From Acephala macrosclerotiorum (taxonomy: Eukaryota; Ascomycota; Leotiomycetes; Helotiales; Mollisiaceae): DNA of 64,000 nucleotides. The notes under the pieces were generated by a model. That model saw only the letters and a program-made list of their open reading frames with translations. It was not told the DNA's origin and did no database searches. Both the position numbers and the translations under genes were made by a program. Shown here piece after piece: positions 24,398 through 36,706 of this stretch (position 1 is the first letter of the stretch; each line of letters begins with the position of its first letter). Where the stretch lies: NCBI GenBank assembly GCA_014904845.1, contig MU119269.1:62001-126000 (forward strand), given 5' to 3'.

Positions 24398-27300
24398 TTA
24401 ATTATTTTCAAAGTATATATTTATAATATTATTTAATAATAAAATCGAAAACGTTAAAAACGAATTTATAAATAAACGAATATTAAAAATACGAAAAACG
24501 ATTAATTTTAAAATTTAAAAATAAAATTAAATAAATTTATAAAAATAATAAAAAAATAAAATTCGTAAACTAAAATACGAAAATTATAATTTTAAAACTT
24601 TGTTTTTATTTTTCGTTTAAATTCTATATTAATAAATAAACAATCGTTAATATAATTAATATTCGTTTTATATTTTATTTTTTTATTTATACGTAATATT
24701 TAAATTAAATTTAACGATTTTTTTTCAAAAAATTAATATTATTTAATTATTTACGATTTTTAAAAAAAGTATTATTAATAAAAATAAAACGAATATAAAG
24801 TTTTTTATAAATAATAATTTAAAAAATTATAAAAATTAAAAACTTTTTTCAAATTAAATAAAATATATAAATTTCGTTTATATATTAATTAAAATTCGAT
24901 CAAATTATAAAAATCGAAATTAAATTTTTTTTAATTCGTTATAAAAAATATAATATTATTTTAAATTACTTAAAATTAAAAAATATTAAAAAAATAATAA
25001 TAAAATTACGAATAACTTTTATTAATTTTAATTAAAAAAACGAAAATTTACGTTTATTATAAATAATAATAAATAATAAAAAAATTAAATAATATAATAA
25101 ATTTATTATTTAAAATTTTTTTATTTATTAAATATTACGAAAATTCGTAAAAAATTTAATAAAAAAATCGTATTAATTAATGCGAATTTTTTTAAAAATT
25201 TATTATTCGATATAAAAATTTTAATATTTTTTAATTATTAATTTAATAATAATCGATTATCGTTTTTTTATATATTTATTTTATATATTATTATTAATTA
25301 AATTTTAAAATAAAAAATATTAAAATTAAAATCGTTTTTATAATAATAATTAATAAACGATTTTAATATTTTAATTTAATTAAACGTATTATTATTATTA
25401 TAACGAATAATATTATTAAAAACGAATTAATAATTAGTAATATTAATAAATATATTTACGAAATAATTAAATAAAAATTATTTAAATTTTTTATATATTT
25501 TATATTTTTTAATTAATATTTAAAAACTTTTTAAAAAAACGTTTATATTTTTTTAATAAAATTATAAAAAAAAATTAAAAAAAAATAAAAAAAAAAATAA
25601 AAAAATAAAAAAATTATAAAAATTAAAAATTATTAAAAAACGTAATATTATATATATATATTTAATATAATAAATAATTTTTTATTTTTATTAATTTCTT
25701 TATTAATTAAAAATAAATTTAATTATTTATAAAATTTATTAATTTAAATTAAAAATAGCGAATTAAATTTAAAACGATTTATAAATTTTTTATTAAAAAT
25801 TTCAAAAATAAATTTAATCGATTATTTTAATTCGTTTTAAATATTAAAATTTATTAAAATTTTATTTATTATATAATTATTCGATTTTGCAAATTTCAAA
25901 ATCCAATTAATCGATTTTATATTAAAAACGAAAATACAAAAATATTTAAATTTAATAATATTTAATAAAAACAAATTAAATATTTAATTAATTTTATTTA
26001 ATTATTTAATATTTTAATAACGAAATTAAAAACAATAAAATAATCAATTATTATATACGGTTTTATTATATTTAATAAAATGTTTAAACGTTTAAACGAA
26101 TTTTATTACAAATTTAATATTAAATTACAAAAGAATTTTAAATAAATATAAATATTAAACTTAAAACGAAATATTAAAAACGCGAAATAAAAATTATTAA
26201 AATATTATAAAAAAGTTTTTATAAACTCAAAAAATATTTATATTTTTATTTCGATTTTAAATTCGATTATTAAATTAAATACTTTTAATTTTTTGTTTTT
26301 TTAATTATTTTAAAAATTTAAATAATAATTCGAAAAAATTTATCGCGAAAATTATATTTTATTTATTATTAAAAATCGAAATTTTTTAAAAAAAATTTTA
26401 ATTAAATATTAACGTCGATAAAATAAAGTTTTTTTTGTTTTTTTTACGAGTTTATTAATAAAGCGAAATCGTTTTAAACAAATAAAAATATAATTTTTAT
26501 AAACGAAATCGAATAATATTTAAATTTGAATTTATATTTTTTATTAATTTTTTATTAATCGTTTATTAAATTTTAATACAAAAAATAATAATCGTAAAAT
26601 TTTATTTATATAATAATATTATAAAAACATATTTTTAAATTTAATTCGTATAATAAAAAATATTTTATATATTTTATTAGTAAATATTAAAATTAAATAA
26701 ATTTTTAATTTAATTTAAAATATTTATTATTATTATTATAATAATTTTAAATCGAATATTATTATTAAATTCGTTTTTTATTTATATTAATAATTATTCG
26801 AAAATCAAATTAATAAAATTATAAAATAATTAAATCAATTTATTTTTATATTTTTTAATATAAAAAAAAATTATTTATCGAATTAATAATTTAAAAAAAA
26901 AATTAATATTTATAAAAATTTACTTTTAATAATTATATTTTTAATAATAAACTTTAAAATCTTTTTACAAAAATTAAACGAATTATTTTCTTTATTTTAA
27001 AAACTAATATATTATAAAATTTAAAAAACAAATATAATTTTTTTAATATAAATATATAATATTTTTTCGAATATTTTTAAAAATCAAAAAAAATCGTTAT
27101 TAAAAAATAATTAATTCAAAAGCAAAATAAACAAAATAAAATAAATAATAATATTATATACGAAATATTAAATACTTTTTTTATTCGAATTTTTTTTTTT
27201 AATTTATATTAAAAAATAAAAATTGTTAATAATTTTTTAATGATTTTAATTAATTTTAACGAAATTTTAAATTAAAAATTATAATTAATAATAAAACTCT

Positions 27301-28338
27301 CAAAATTTAAAAAATTAAAACGAAATTTTATTCGAATTACAATTAATCAAAAAACTAATTTTAAAAAACTTGTAAATTAATTTTCGATTTATTAATTTTT
27401 TTATTAATTTATTAATAATTTATTTAATAAAATTTTAATAATAATACGAATAAAAGCAATTACGATTATAAATAATTACGTAAAGAAAAATTTATAATAA
27501 TAATATATTTTAATTTTTTTTGAAATTAATAATATTAATAAAAAAAAAATTTTAAATTTAAAAAATTATTAATAATTTTATTTTTATTTTAATAAATTTA
27601 TTATTCGTTTTAATAAATTTATTATTCATTTTTTAAAATAAGTTTAAAAAAAAAGCAAAAAATTAATTCAATATAATAAACAAAGTAATACAAGTAATCA
27701 AACGAGAAATTTATTAAAACGACGTTAAAAAAAAACAAATTTTTAAAAAAATTAAATATTTTAATTAAAATCGAAAAAATTAAAATTTTACGAAAATTTA
27801 TTTAATTACTTTGTATTTTAGTTTATAATTATTTTTTAATTATTATTATTGTAATAATATAAAACTAAACTAATATTATCGTTTTAAATTAAAATTAGTT
27901 TAATTACGTAATTATAATAAAAATATAATATATAATTTAATATATTATATTTTAATTTTTTAAACAGTTTTTTACGTAGTTTATAAATTCGTTAACTAAT
28001 TCCATTTTTACTTTTTTATATTATTTTAATATAATTTGGCATTTTAATATTATATAAATAAATAAAATATTTTATTAAAATTTAAATAAATAAAAAAATT
28101 AATAAAATTTAAAAATACTTTTTTAAACAAATTATTAAATTATATATAAAAATATTACATAAAAATAATATTATATAATTTATGCAAATCTATTTTTAGA
28201 TGGGACTCTATGAAGCTCTATAAATAGAGGACTAAAAATAGAATTCTACTCGTAGAAAACTCTCAAGAAAAAACTCTACTTAAAGTCACCTCATGGAGTG
28301 GGATAGAAATAAGGCTCCACACCCCATGGTTTTTTTGC

Positions 28339-28894
28339 GAGCAGTCTATTGTAGTCTTGTCGCGCTTCATCCATAGACAGATTTTGTGCTGCTAGTGTTT
28401 CAAGAAAGCAGAAGAGTGAATACAATTCCTCCCCCGAAGTTTTAGTACTAAGCACTCCAGTGTCCAAGAATACACCACTGTATAATCAAGCACAGAAATT
28501 CGCAAAGATGGGGGCCTCGAACCCTGGTAGACGCACTGCGAGATTCTTGTCGACGTCTTCGGTTGTCTCTCGAAACTTCTTCCTAAAATAGCCGGAGTGA
28601 AGGGTAAGGAGATCTTTGTGAACCATAAAAAACTGCTCCGCTGAGCTGGCATAGATTTTTGAAATAGTCATGCGAAGAATGATCCTTTGATTCGTCAGAC
28701 TTCAGCATCAAAAAGTGAGGGGCTCTTAAACGTAATTCGCCATAATGAAGAGATGGACTCAAAGTTTTTCAGAGTCTCTTCCTCGATGGTCTTCTCATTG
28801 AGGTTTCCCTTCCCAGAATCATTGACCTTTGCTTTCTTAGAGTCGTCAAATATCCTTTTGCCTTCATCTTAGCCGCCGCTTTCTTGGGAGGCAT
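28339..28894 (-). pseudogene. BTB/POZ paralogue 2, N-terminal part (split gene)
   Basis: N-terminal partner of 9034-9333. It starts at ATG 28892-28894 with a Lys-rich leader (MPPKKAAAKMKAK), continues in a shifted frame with acidic sequence (KTIEEETLKNFES), and enters BTB after a likely AAG|G acceptor near 28680: FFMVHKDLLTLHSGYFRKKF, FLETLAAQNLSMDEARQDYN. It then runs into the outer AT-rich element at 28330. The TSD and continuation in frame link it to the distal half. No C-x-C motif is visible in its leader, unlike three other paralogues. Confidence 0.7.
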
Positions 28895-29502
28895 CGAGTC
28901 GCGTTGATCGATGAAGGAGGAGAGAGGGAATGGGTTAGAAGCCTGGATTGTTAATTACCCAGCGGCAGCAAAAAGGCTGGAAATGGTCAACAGTTCTGAA
29001 GCTACAGGAAAAGGCTTAAGTCTAAACTTGAATAAACGAACGTATGGAGGAATTTGAAACAAGGAAGATCTAAGGAAAGAAGCTGCGCGGTTCACTCTTG
29101 GCCAAGAGTTACTTAGCAGATATAGGCAGTACTTCTGCTCTATGAAACACTTTCATTATTATTTTAATCATGATTCAATGCGATGGGGACATTGACGAGC
29201 ACAAAGTCGTTGTATGAAGGGACTTTCGTGCAATTATAAGAACTGGTGTCCAAAGCATACGCAACTATTGACGCGAGGCAAGTGGAGGCTGAAGCGCTAA
29301 AACTCTGCCGGACGATACCCTGGCTTCTTAGGGCCACGGCACCTGAACCTACCGAAATGCTTGCTAAATACAGGGATCACACAGCCTGGGACAACAGGAG
29401 AAATGTTTTGCTTGGAAGTTCTAACTCAAAGTCACTATTTCCTGCTCAAGTCATAATCTTGAGGTCGATAATAGCTTCCCAAATGGTCTCCAGTCTCCAA
29501 AA
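28895..29502. other. Intergenic, nothing recognised
   Basis: Spacer between BTB paralogues 2 and 3, normal composition. Short open frames here are not convincing. No repeats or regulatory motifs were identified. Confidence 0.35.
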
Positions 29503-30745
29503 CTATGCTGTTTCTTGGGAATGAACCTCAGCTTTTAGACGCCTAGCTTCTTCTTCTGCTTCAACTTGTTGTTTCTCAAACTTGCTCTGCACCTTCCCGG
29601 AGGCAGCAGCAGTATTGAGTTGGCCAATTAACTGTTGCGTCAAAATCTGTTCTGCCCATACCCGCACCAAAGGAGTCTCCTGTAGGAGATATTTATTCTG
29701 TCACTTACGAGCTGGGCTTCACGGGTCTGTGCGCTCAGGGTATTTTCGAAGAAAATAGGGAATAAAATCTCGAATTATAGACGATTAAAGGATTGAAAAC
29801 GCAATTCAACTAAAATGAAGCCCAAAGCTGAGATCTGAAGCAAATTGAAAAAGTGGTGCTTGTAAAGTTCTAAAATGATGATCGTGACTTTTAAAGTTTA
29901 AGGCAAAAAAGTGGCTCGCTAAAGGCGAAAATACGCACTGTGGCGCACAGACCCGTGAAGCCTAGCTCGTTACCTAATCCCAAGGATGCTCACCGCCCCG
30001 CTGCTGAGTATGCGCATTTGCCATATCGATCTCGACGTCTGGATATTTCTCGAAGAGGCCGTCCCACTTCTTGGGTTTCGTCCCATTCGTGATCTTCTCG
30101 AATCTCTCATGATTCATCACATCAGCGTTCAATTGCCTGAGCATAGAGCCTTTCTTACTAGAGGCATACACCGTTTCAATGCTCGAAGCGTACATGAAGT
30201 GGAGCCAACCACTTCCGTACTCATGGAGGTGGCCATCCATATAAATTTCTCGGCGGCTGGTGCTTCGAGGAATTCGCAGGGTCCCAATAATAGCTCTCCT
30301 GTGTTTTCTTCTTTAAAACAGTGAAGAAATTTGCCACTGGATAAGGGGGCATAGAATTCAGCAAAAAGAGATGCTGGGTACTGGTTCAGCTGCAGAGTCC
30401 ATGGTTTTGTATCTCCAGAGTTTTTCTTCTTGCGCAAGGCTTTCCTGAAATAACCGGAATGAAGAGTGAGAAGGTCTTCGTGGATCATGAATGCTTGGTT
30501 GTCCATGCCGGCATACACAACAACTGTGTCACTACCAAGAATGACCCTTAAACTTATCAGCTCTAATTAACTAACATGGGGAAGAAGTAGACTCACCTTG
30601 GCAGATTAGACAGGTGGGTTTCTTACCTGGAGTAGCTTTCACACTCAACCCTACTAACATGTTTGCCAGAACACTTGCAGTCATACTGCGGCACCGCGAC
30701 TTTTCCTTTCCCCTTGCCCTTTGCTGCCCGCTTCTTAGAAGACAT
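29503..30745 (-). pseudogene. BTB/POZ paralogue 3, carries a MITE and a frameshift
   Basis: Exon 1 (30745-30627, 119 nt, the same length as exon 1 of the intact paralogue) encodes a Lys/Gly-rich leader and YDCKCSGKHVSRVECES. An intron of about 80 bp (30626-30547) leads to exon 2: VILGSDTVVVYAGMDNQAFMIHEDLLTLHSGYF, NQYPASLFAEFYAPLSSGKF and CEFLEAPA. A frameshift near 30240 precedes ASSIETVYASSKKGSMLRQL and PKKWDGLFEKYPDVEID. The frame reaches GGEHPWD followed by TAG, then the MITE at 29708-29969. Beyond it QETPLVRVWAEQILTQQL and a Lys/Glu-rich helix end at TAG 29503-29505, corresponding to the C-terminus of the family. The sequence at the MITE site reads GTAA…GTAAGT…CTACAG, so the MITE may lie in a former intron, but without it that intron would be only about 29 nt. 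Confidence 0.65.
29708..29969. mobile_element. MITE copy 1 (262 bp, TTA target duplication)
   Basis: Terminal inverted repeats CGAGCTGGGCTTCACGGG… (from 29708) and the complement of …CCCGTGAAGCCTAGCTCG (to 29969), about 26 bp with one or two mismatches. Flanked by TTA at 29705-29707 and 29970-29972. A three-base TTA duplication is the PIF/Harbinger signature. No coding capacity. It interrupts BTB paralogue 3. Interior blocks TTTCGAAGAAAATAG, TCTCGAATTAT and CTCGCTAAAG are shared with copy 2. Confidence 0.85.
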
Positions 30746-31458
30746 CGCGATTCCGTTGGTATGGAGACGGATGGAAGTGGCTTATGGAATACGGACAACT
30801 CCAGTGAGGTGTGTTTGACAACCTGCTGGAATGGTTTCTGAGGATAATGGATGACATGAATAGTTTGAGAGTAACCGTTGGATCTTATACCACCGGATGA
30901 AAGGCATAAAGAAGAATAAAGGTGGGGAGAGATATAGAGAACTCTGGAAAGAAGCTGTATGGTTCTTTACGATCCCTACATCAGCGGCAGCATTGTGCGA
31001 GGTATTTCCATCGGGCTTTATGAAGCTCTTTCATGTCTTTCTTAAGGTTCATAATTCAATGCAATGGGGGCTTTGCAGAGCACAATCAGGTTGCATGGAA
31101 CTGTCGTGCTGCAAGAACCGTTCATGTGCGAAAAACGCCGATCATTGATGCTGGCCCAAGTATGCACTGAAGCTGAAGAGTTTTAGCTGTTGATAGCCTG
31201 CAGAATTTGGCGACGCCGCCTCTGAATCCACTGGGGCTCACTCACATCCGGGGATCACAGCCTGAAGCGACTTTTGCGAAATAAAATGTCTAGCAATCAT
31301 GAATTAACAGCGAACAAAACCCTAAGAGCGAAATACAACCCCCCTTCCCCCCCCAACAAGAGGGATCAACCAGATCAATTGCATTAACAAGGGCCTTCAT
31401 GATTTGCCTTGTAGTTTTATGAACTCTAGTAAGCTCGAGCACGAACAATGCCCCAAAA
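30746..31458. other. Intergenic, nothing recognised
   Basis: Spacer upstream of paralogue 3 and downstream of the intact BTB gene. Contains a C-rich run near 31342. I see no gene or repeat. Confidence 0.35.
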
Positions 31459-32621
31459 TCATACACGCCACAATTCCTTCTGATTGATACAGTGAGAAAT
31501 ATTGCCTTGACTCATTGCCGTGGATTTAAATTGATATCCAGTGCAGGCAGGGGATAATTGAACTGTGACCTCGAGGCTCACTCCATGAAACCTTTTCGCT
31601 GACGCCACTTCTGAGCCCGTCCCAACGTAAAAGATATCATCGTGGTTCTCCTTGCCTCGAATTTCCCGATCTCGAGCCGCAGGTTCCTTCTCGCGCTGAA
31701 GATGATCAAGCTCAATTTTGCTGCGAACATCTTGGGGTTTGTTTTTGTTCCTGGCGTCCTTTTTCCTGTCTTCAAGAGATTGTGTGACCAAGAGTTGGTT
31801 CTCCCAGGCTACATCCAAGGGGATTACCTCCACCATATAATCCTTCCGATAGCACTCATCCCAAGGAAATGTTCCTTTCCAGTCTTTGCCATCCAATGTA
31901 GCCAAATCCTCTTCTAGATCCGGATGTTTTTGGAAAATTCCTTTTGGACCCTTCCAGTCTCTCCACAATTTCCATTCTCCACTGCCTTTAGGAAACACCT
32001 GAAGAGGGTTCTTGCAGTTCACTATGCGAGAGGTGAGCTTCCGGTGTAACGAATCTTTCTTGGTAACGTTGTAAACCGATTCGACGCTAGAAATGTACAG
32101 CCAATTGTACTCTTCTATCTGATAAGTCTTCATAATAGCATCCATGCAGAAGTTCTGGAATGCTGGAGCCTCGAGAAGGGTAGCGAGCGCATACACTTCC
32201 TTCTCAGTACTAGACTTGCAAAGACATGAAGTACCCAGCCACTTGCCAGTATACATCCAGGCATAGAATTCGGCGAATATCTCGGGATTGACTTCAGGGA
32301 GAGAAATCTTCTCGTCAACATCGGCTTCGATTGCTCGCAAACGTTCTTTGAAGTAGCCTGAGTGAAGGATCAGAAGGTCTTCGTGACATGCGAATACTTG
32401 ATTATCCTTCCCAATGAAGATAGGGACTAGGGCGCTTCCTATAATGACCCTTCGATCTGTCAGAATGCGTAGAGATAACATTTTAAGATGACATGAACTC
32501 ACTGTACGAAAATTGAGAGGTGTAGCTCCCGCTTGGCGGCATTTTCGCATTCGATGTTATTCTGGTGATTCGAACATTCGCAACCAATGTTATTGATTTC
32601 TCTATTATTTTCTGCTGACAT
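31459..32621 (-). CDS. BTB/POZ domain protein with N-terminal CxC-H-C leader (intact paralogue)
   Basis: Two exons, 32621-32503 and 32449-31459, with a 53-bp GTGAGT…AAG intron; spliced length 1110 nt, 369 residues. Exon 1 encodes MSAENNREIN…GCECSNHQNNIECEN, i.e. C-x-C-x2-H-x5-C, a possible small metal-binding knuckle, followed by HLSIFV. Exon 2 carries the BTB fold: DNQVFACHEDLLILHSGYFKERL, then PEIFAEFYAWMYTGKWL, TLLEAPAFQNFCMD and SSVESVYNVTKKDSLHRKL. A conserved GTFPWDECYRKDYMVEV block and a charged tail (about residues 260-310) follow. BTB domains dimerise and can act as substrate adaptors for cullin-3 ligases; this fungal lineage-specific type has no assigned role. It is the only uninterrupted copy of five in the window. 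A hAT-like element ends 38 bp before its ATG, so its native promoter has been displaced. Start chosen by the matching 119-nt first exon in paralogue 3. Confidence 0.8.
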
Positions 32622-32658
32622 TGCGTTTCTTTGCTGAAAGCGGTGGAGTGGTTTGAAG

Positions 32659-35600
32659 TAGAGTGGCCAATAAGTCAGTCAGTCAGTTAATCAATTGGCC
32701 ATTCGGCCAATTGAATGACTGATCAGAAACCGGTCAATTTACCAGTTTAAATTATCAATTGATCAGCTAGCTTATAAGCTCAGGGCTAAAAATGATGATA
32801 TATTATTTTGCAATAAAATTTATTAGACTAATTCTAAAGGTTAATTCTATTCTAATCGTACTACGTTTTTGCTAATTGTTTAACGCTTTTTGATACTACA
32901 AAGTTTTTTTCGTAAGACTAAAACTATATGGAATTATTTGTTTAAAAATTGAAAAGAAAACACGCTCGTATTTTGAATTTATTGTAAGGATTACAAGGAA
33001 ATCGTATGCTATTTAAACAAATTGAAACTATTTAATTTCTTTTTTTAATCAATATTTAATAACGCTTTTTTTAGTATATTGTAGTTTTTTTTAGATATAT
33101 AGTTTATTGGTTTTTCGCAATAATTAGTGTTTCGATTTTTTTTTTTTCGTTTTCTATAAAAATTAGCGTTATTTTGTTGAGCAATTTTTCAAAAAAGTTG
33201 ATTTTTTTGGATTATTGAAAAGTAAAAATTTTGAAAAATTCGCGAGATTTTAATACTACGATTTTTTTGTATTTGTCGGTTTACAATTTTTTTATTTTTG
33301 TTTTAGTAAATACAACGTGTTTTATTAAGTTTATTATTTTTTAATTATCTTCGAAGTATTTTATTTTAAAATGAAAGTATAGAATTATAATTGTTATTTA
33401 CGCGATTGAAAGATTAATTTTATTGTAATATTTTTTCATTATATTTTAAACGAAAATAATAAACTTCTATATATTGAAATAGAAATGGAATTTATTATCT
33501 TTAGTGCGTTATTCGAAATCTTTCCAATGATCAAATAAAAAGTCGTAAAAAATTTTGCAAATACTATTTTGCATATTCGCGTTACTTTTTAAATTCTTAA
33601 TAATACGAAAAAAAAACTTTAAATAATTATAAATAATCTTTAGAATTGTCTACTTTTTATTATTAATATAATTTTACTCGTTAATTTTTTTATCGAACGA
33701 TTTTTTCGATATTCGTAATTTCAAAACGTAATTGTTAAAAGTAATTCGAAGTTCAAAAGCGCAACGTATTATAGCGTAAAACGTATTTCAACGTATATTA
33801 CTATTTAAAACCAATTTTTAAATTTTTTTTATCGCGATACTATCGTTATTAGTCTATTGAAAAACAATAAAAATATTAATATATTTATTAAAAATTATAA
33901 CGTAAATTACTAGATTATAAAACTTTTTTTAATTTTTTACGTTATTTTTACAATTTTCGACGTTTATTTTTTTTTATTACTTTGAATTCTTCGTTTTAAA
34001 TAAACTGATTTTAATCGTAAAAGTAAAATTTGACGATGAGATTGAAAATGTAATTGAAATAGTGAAAATATTACTTTTTAAAAACGAATAAAATTTTTTT
34101 TGCAAATTCGATAAATATAGTATTGTTGTTTAACGCGTTATTAAAAACGAAATAATTTAAATTGTTTTCATTGATATTAAATCGTTTAAAAAAAAAGTAA
34201 AAAACGATACATTAAATTAAATATTAAAAATACGATATTAATTTGTATATTTAATTTTATTCTCTGTACAAAAAATATTAAAATAATAATATTTCAAGTA
34301 TTACTATACATTTACTATTGTAAATTGCTATAATGAATTCTTATAATTAGTATATCGAAACATCGTCAAAATGTAAAAAAAATTGATCAAATATATTAAT
34401 ATTAGTCTTTTCGTGATTAAGAATTTTAAAAAAATCAATTAATCGTATAATAACAATATTGTATTTATTAATAAAATGTATTATAATATCAAAAAATGAG
34501 ATTTTTTCGCGTTTCGATTTTCAATTATCAAATGAAATAAATATTCTCGATTTGATGCGTTTGAACTCTTTTATAATAATAAATTTAAAGTAGTAAAAAT
34601 ATTTATAGATCCAATTTTCTATTGTAAAATGAAATTGTAATACGACGACAATAATTTTCTTATTAACCAGTTTAAATAATTTTAAAAACCGTTAAAATAT
34701 AATTTTTTAGTATTTAATATTGTCGAAAATAATCCATTTTACGAACGCGTTAAAAAATTTTTACTAGCGAAATAATATAATTTTTTCGTATAATTCTTCG
34801 ACAATATCAAATAGTTATACTTTTTTAATGTTTTCGTTTAATTTAATTCTCTAAGTATTTTTTTTTTTATTAAAATAATAAATTTTAAAAAGATAAGTTT
34901 TCGCGTTATCGAATGTATTCAAATCGAAATAATACTTTTTGTATCTCGAGAATTTAAAATTATAATAACTTGAACAAATTAATACTAAAAAATATAATAA
35001 AAAAAAAATGTATTTACAAAACTTGTATACTTATAATAATATGAATATTTTTTTCTTTTTTTTCCTATTGTTATTAACTGCGTACTTAAGAAATTAAATT
35101 TAAAAAATTCAAAATTTTTTAATTATTTTAATAATAATGTAATTTGATCGCAAACGAATTACAATAATAAATCGATTATTAAATAAAAGTTTTTTAACTT
35201 TGTATAGCGAATAGTTATTTATAAAATCATTTGAAAAAAATTTGTATAAATCGTAAGAATCGTTATAATAAAACGTGAAATGTAAATATTTATCGTACTA
35301 AATTCGATTAATATCTTCAAACGATTCGATTCGTATTCGATTGAAAATATTAATTATAAAAATCGTAAAATCGAACTTTGATATTATAACATCGATAATA
35401 GAAAGTACTAAAAATAATTCCGATATAATAATAAATAAAATCGTTAATTTTAAAGCAAATCAAAATGAGAATAATAATAGTATTAATAAAAAAAGAAAAA
35501 AAAAAAGAGAATAGTATTTCTATTGTATTCTAGCTCGTTTATTTTGACCAATTAGAAATTTTCTATTAAATTTTTCCGATCCAAAATCCCTTTTAAAATA

Positions 35601-35803
35601 CCAAAAACACCTCTCAAAAACACTAAAAATCTCACTAAAAGCACTTTAAAATCACGAAATAAAAAGTTATCAATTGATCAATTAATAATAAACTGAACTA
35701 GTCCTTAATTAAATGACTTACAAAATCAGAATAGTTAATTGAATGACTTATTTAAATCAGTCGTAAGTCAATTAATCAATTGGCTGACTTATTGACTACT
35801 CTG
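32659..35803. mobile_element. hAT-like DNA transposon, 3.1 kb, RIP-degraded
   Basis: Ends form an inverted repeat beginning TAGAGTGG (left) and CAGAGTAG (right complement) and continuing YCAATAAGTCAG, matching the C/TAGNG start of hAT elements. Flanked by the perfect 8-bp duplication GTTTGAAG at 32651-32658 and 35804-35811, which fits the hAT nTnnnnAn target pattern. Subterminal regions contain many AAGTCA/CAATTGA motifs in both orientations, as hAT transposase-binding regions often do. The interior (about 32.79-35.66 kb) is AT-rich with no long frame; the transposase, if ever present, is gone. Confidence 0.82.
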
Positions 35804-35811
35804 GTTTGAAG

Positions 35812-36236
35812 GAACCGGAGTCGAAAGTCGACGTCAATAAGCGTTCGACAAATGGTCGATTTTTCAATGGTCGCAGTGCGAGCTTGACCGCTCCAAAACA
35901 GCTCTTGTCCTCGAGATGGGGGGGGGGGAGGTGCGTCGTAATAATCATAGAAGTTCAGCGTTGAAGAAAGAAGCTGGGCTCTTTTGTTTGCCCACAGCTA
36001 GCCGAGAGTCGTCACGTGAAAAATTTAGGGCTCTCCACAAAACGCTTTTTATGCTTTTTCTAGGCACTGTGACTTGAACATGAAACATATTAGGTATTGC
36101 GATCACAGAGATTTGAAAAACTACAAAGCAACTAATTGATAAAGCGTTATATCTACGAAGCCGTGGAAACAATCAAAATAGCATTGAGCTTGAGCTAGGT
36201 CTTTTGTGACTTGGTCGAAAAGTTAGTAAGTCCTCC
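35812..36236. other. Intergenic with an 11-G run
   Basis: About 425 bases between the hAT-like element and MITE copy 2, with a poly-G run near 35918-35928. No gene recognised. Confidence 0.35.
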
Positions 36237-36239
36237 TTA

Positions 36240-36492
36240 CGAGCCGGGATTCGCGGGTCTGTACTTTTCGAAGAAAATAGCGAATATATTCTCGAATTAT
36301 AAAAGTATTAATAAATATATATATAATTTATTTAAAATAAAACATTAAACCGAGATATTAAATAATATTTATTAATGGTGCTTACAAATATTAAAAGTGA
36401 AAATTGTAATTTTTAAAGTTTATAAGCAAAAAAAGAACTCGCTAAAGCCGATAAAATTCCCTATAGCGCACAAACCCGTGAATCCCGGCTCG
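36240..36492. mobile_element. MITE copy 2 (253 bp, TTA target duplication)
   Basis: Terminal inverted repeats CGAGCCGGGATTCGCGGGTC… and the complement of …CCCGTGAATCCCGGCTCG, flanked by TTA at 36237-36239 and 36493-36495. Same family as copy 1 (shared TTTCGAAGAAAATAG, TCTCGAATTAT, GGTGCTTAC and CTCGCTAAAG blocks), but its interior is more AT-rich, suggesting extra RIP damage. The plus-strand sequence just after it (36499-36620) is open for about 40 codons (IDDFKDQFKQEYQVP…) and may be a fragment of another gene that I cannot identify. Confidence 0.85.
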
Positions 36493-36706
36493 TTAAGTGA
36501 ATTACGCCTTCAAGATTGACGATTTCAAAGATCAATTCAAACAAGAATATCAAGTCCCGAAGCACCCATTCATTCCAGGCGCCCGTTTCGCAGCATTGCT
36601 GAGCTCAAGGAAAGGGCTGTAACTCTAGACCTCAACTCCGGGTCTAGCTTTGCAAATAATTCCCAAGTTGATCCTATGCCTCAACCTAACCCCACGGTCT
36701 ATATGG

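Larger units (their letters stand above)
9343..28329. mobile_element. Outer AT-rich element, Mutator-like by target duplication (contains nested gypsy)
   Basis: A very AT-rich element interrupted by the gypsy element at 12282-24397; its own length is about 6.87 kb. Both outer boundaries carry the same 9 bases, TTTTTTTGC (9334-9342 and 28330-28338), and excision rejoins a BTB reading frame in phase. Nine-base duplications are typical of Mutator-like elements. Subterminal regions look like a diverged inverted repeat: GTAGAGTTTT…TCTACG…TTAGTTCTCTAT near 9378-9456 against the complement of about 28210-28285. The extreme termini match poorly. All internal coding capacity is gone: C is almost confined to CpG. 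Superfamily is an inference; the insertion boundaries are strong because the gene frame confirms them. Confidence 0.6.

Noticed and set aside
9343..28329. Considered whether the ends of the AT-rich block were LTRs of one giant retrotransposon
   Set aside because: The ends resemble each other only in inverted orientation, and the internal gypsy element has its own LTRs; the 9-bp duplication fits a DNA transposon better.
35918..35928. Poly-G run
   Set aside because: Simple homopolymer, possibly inflated by sequencing; no associated structure.
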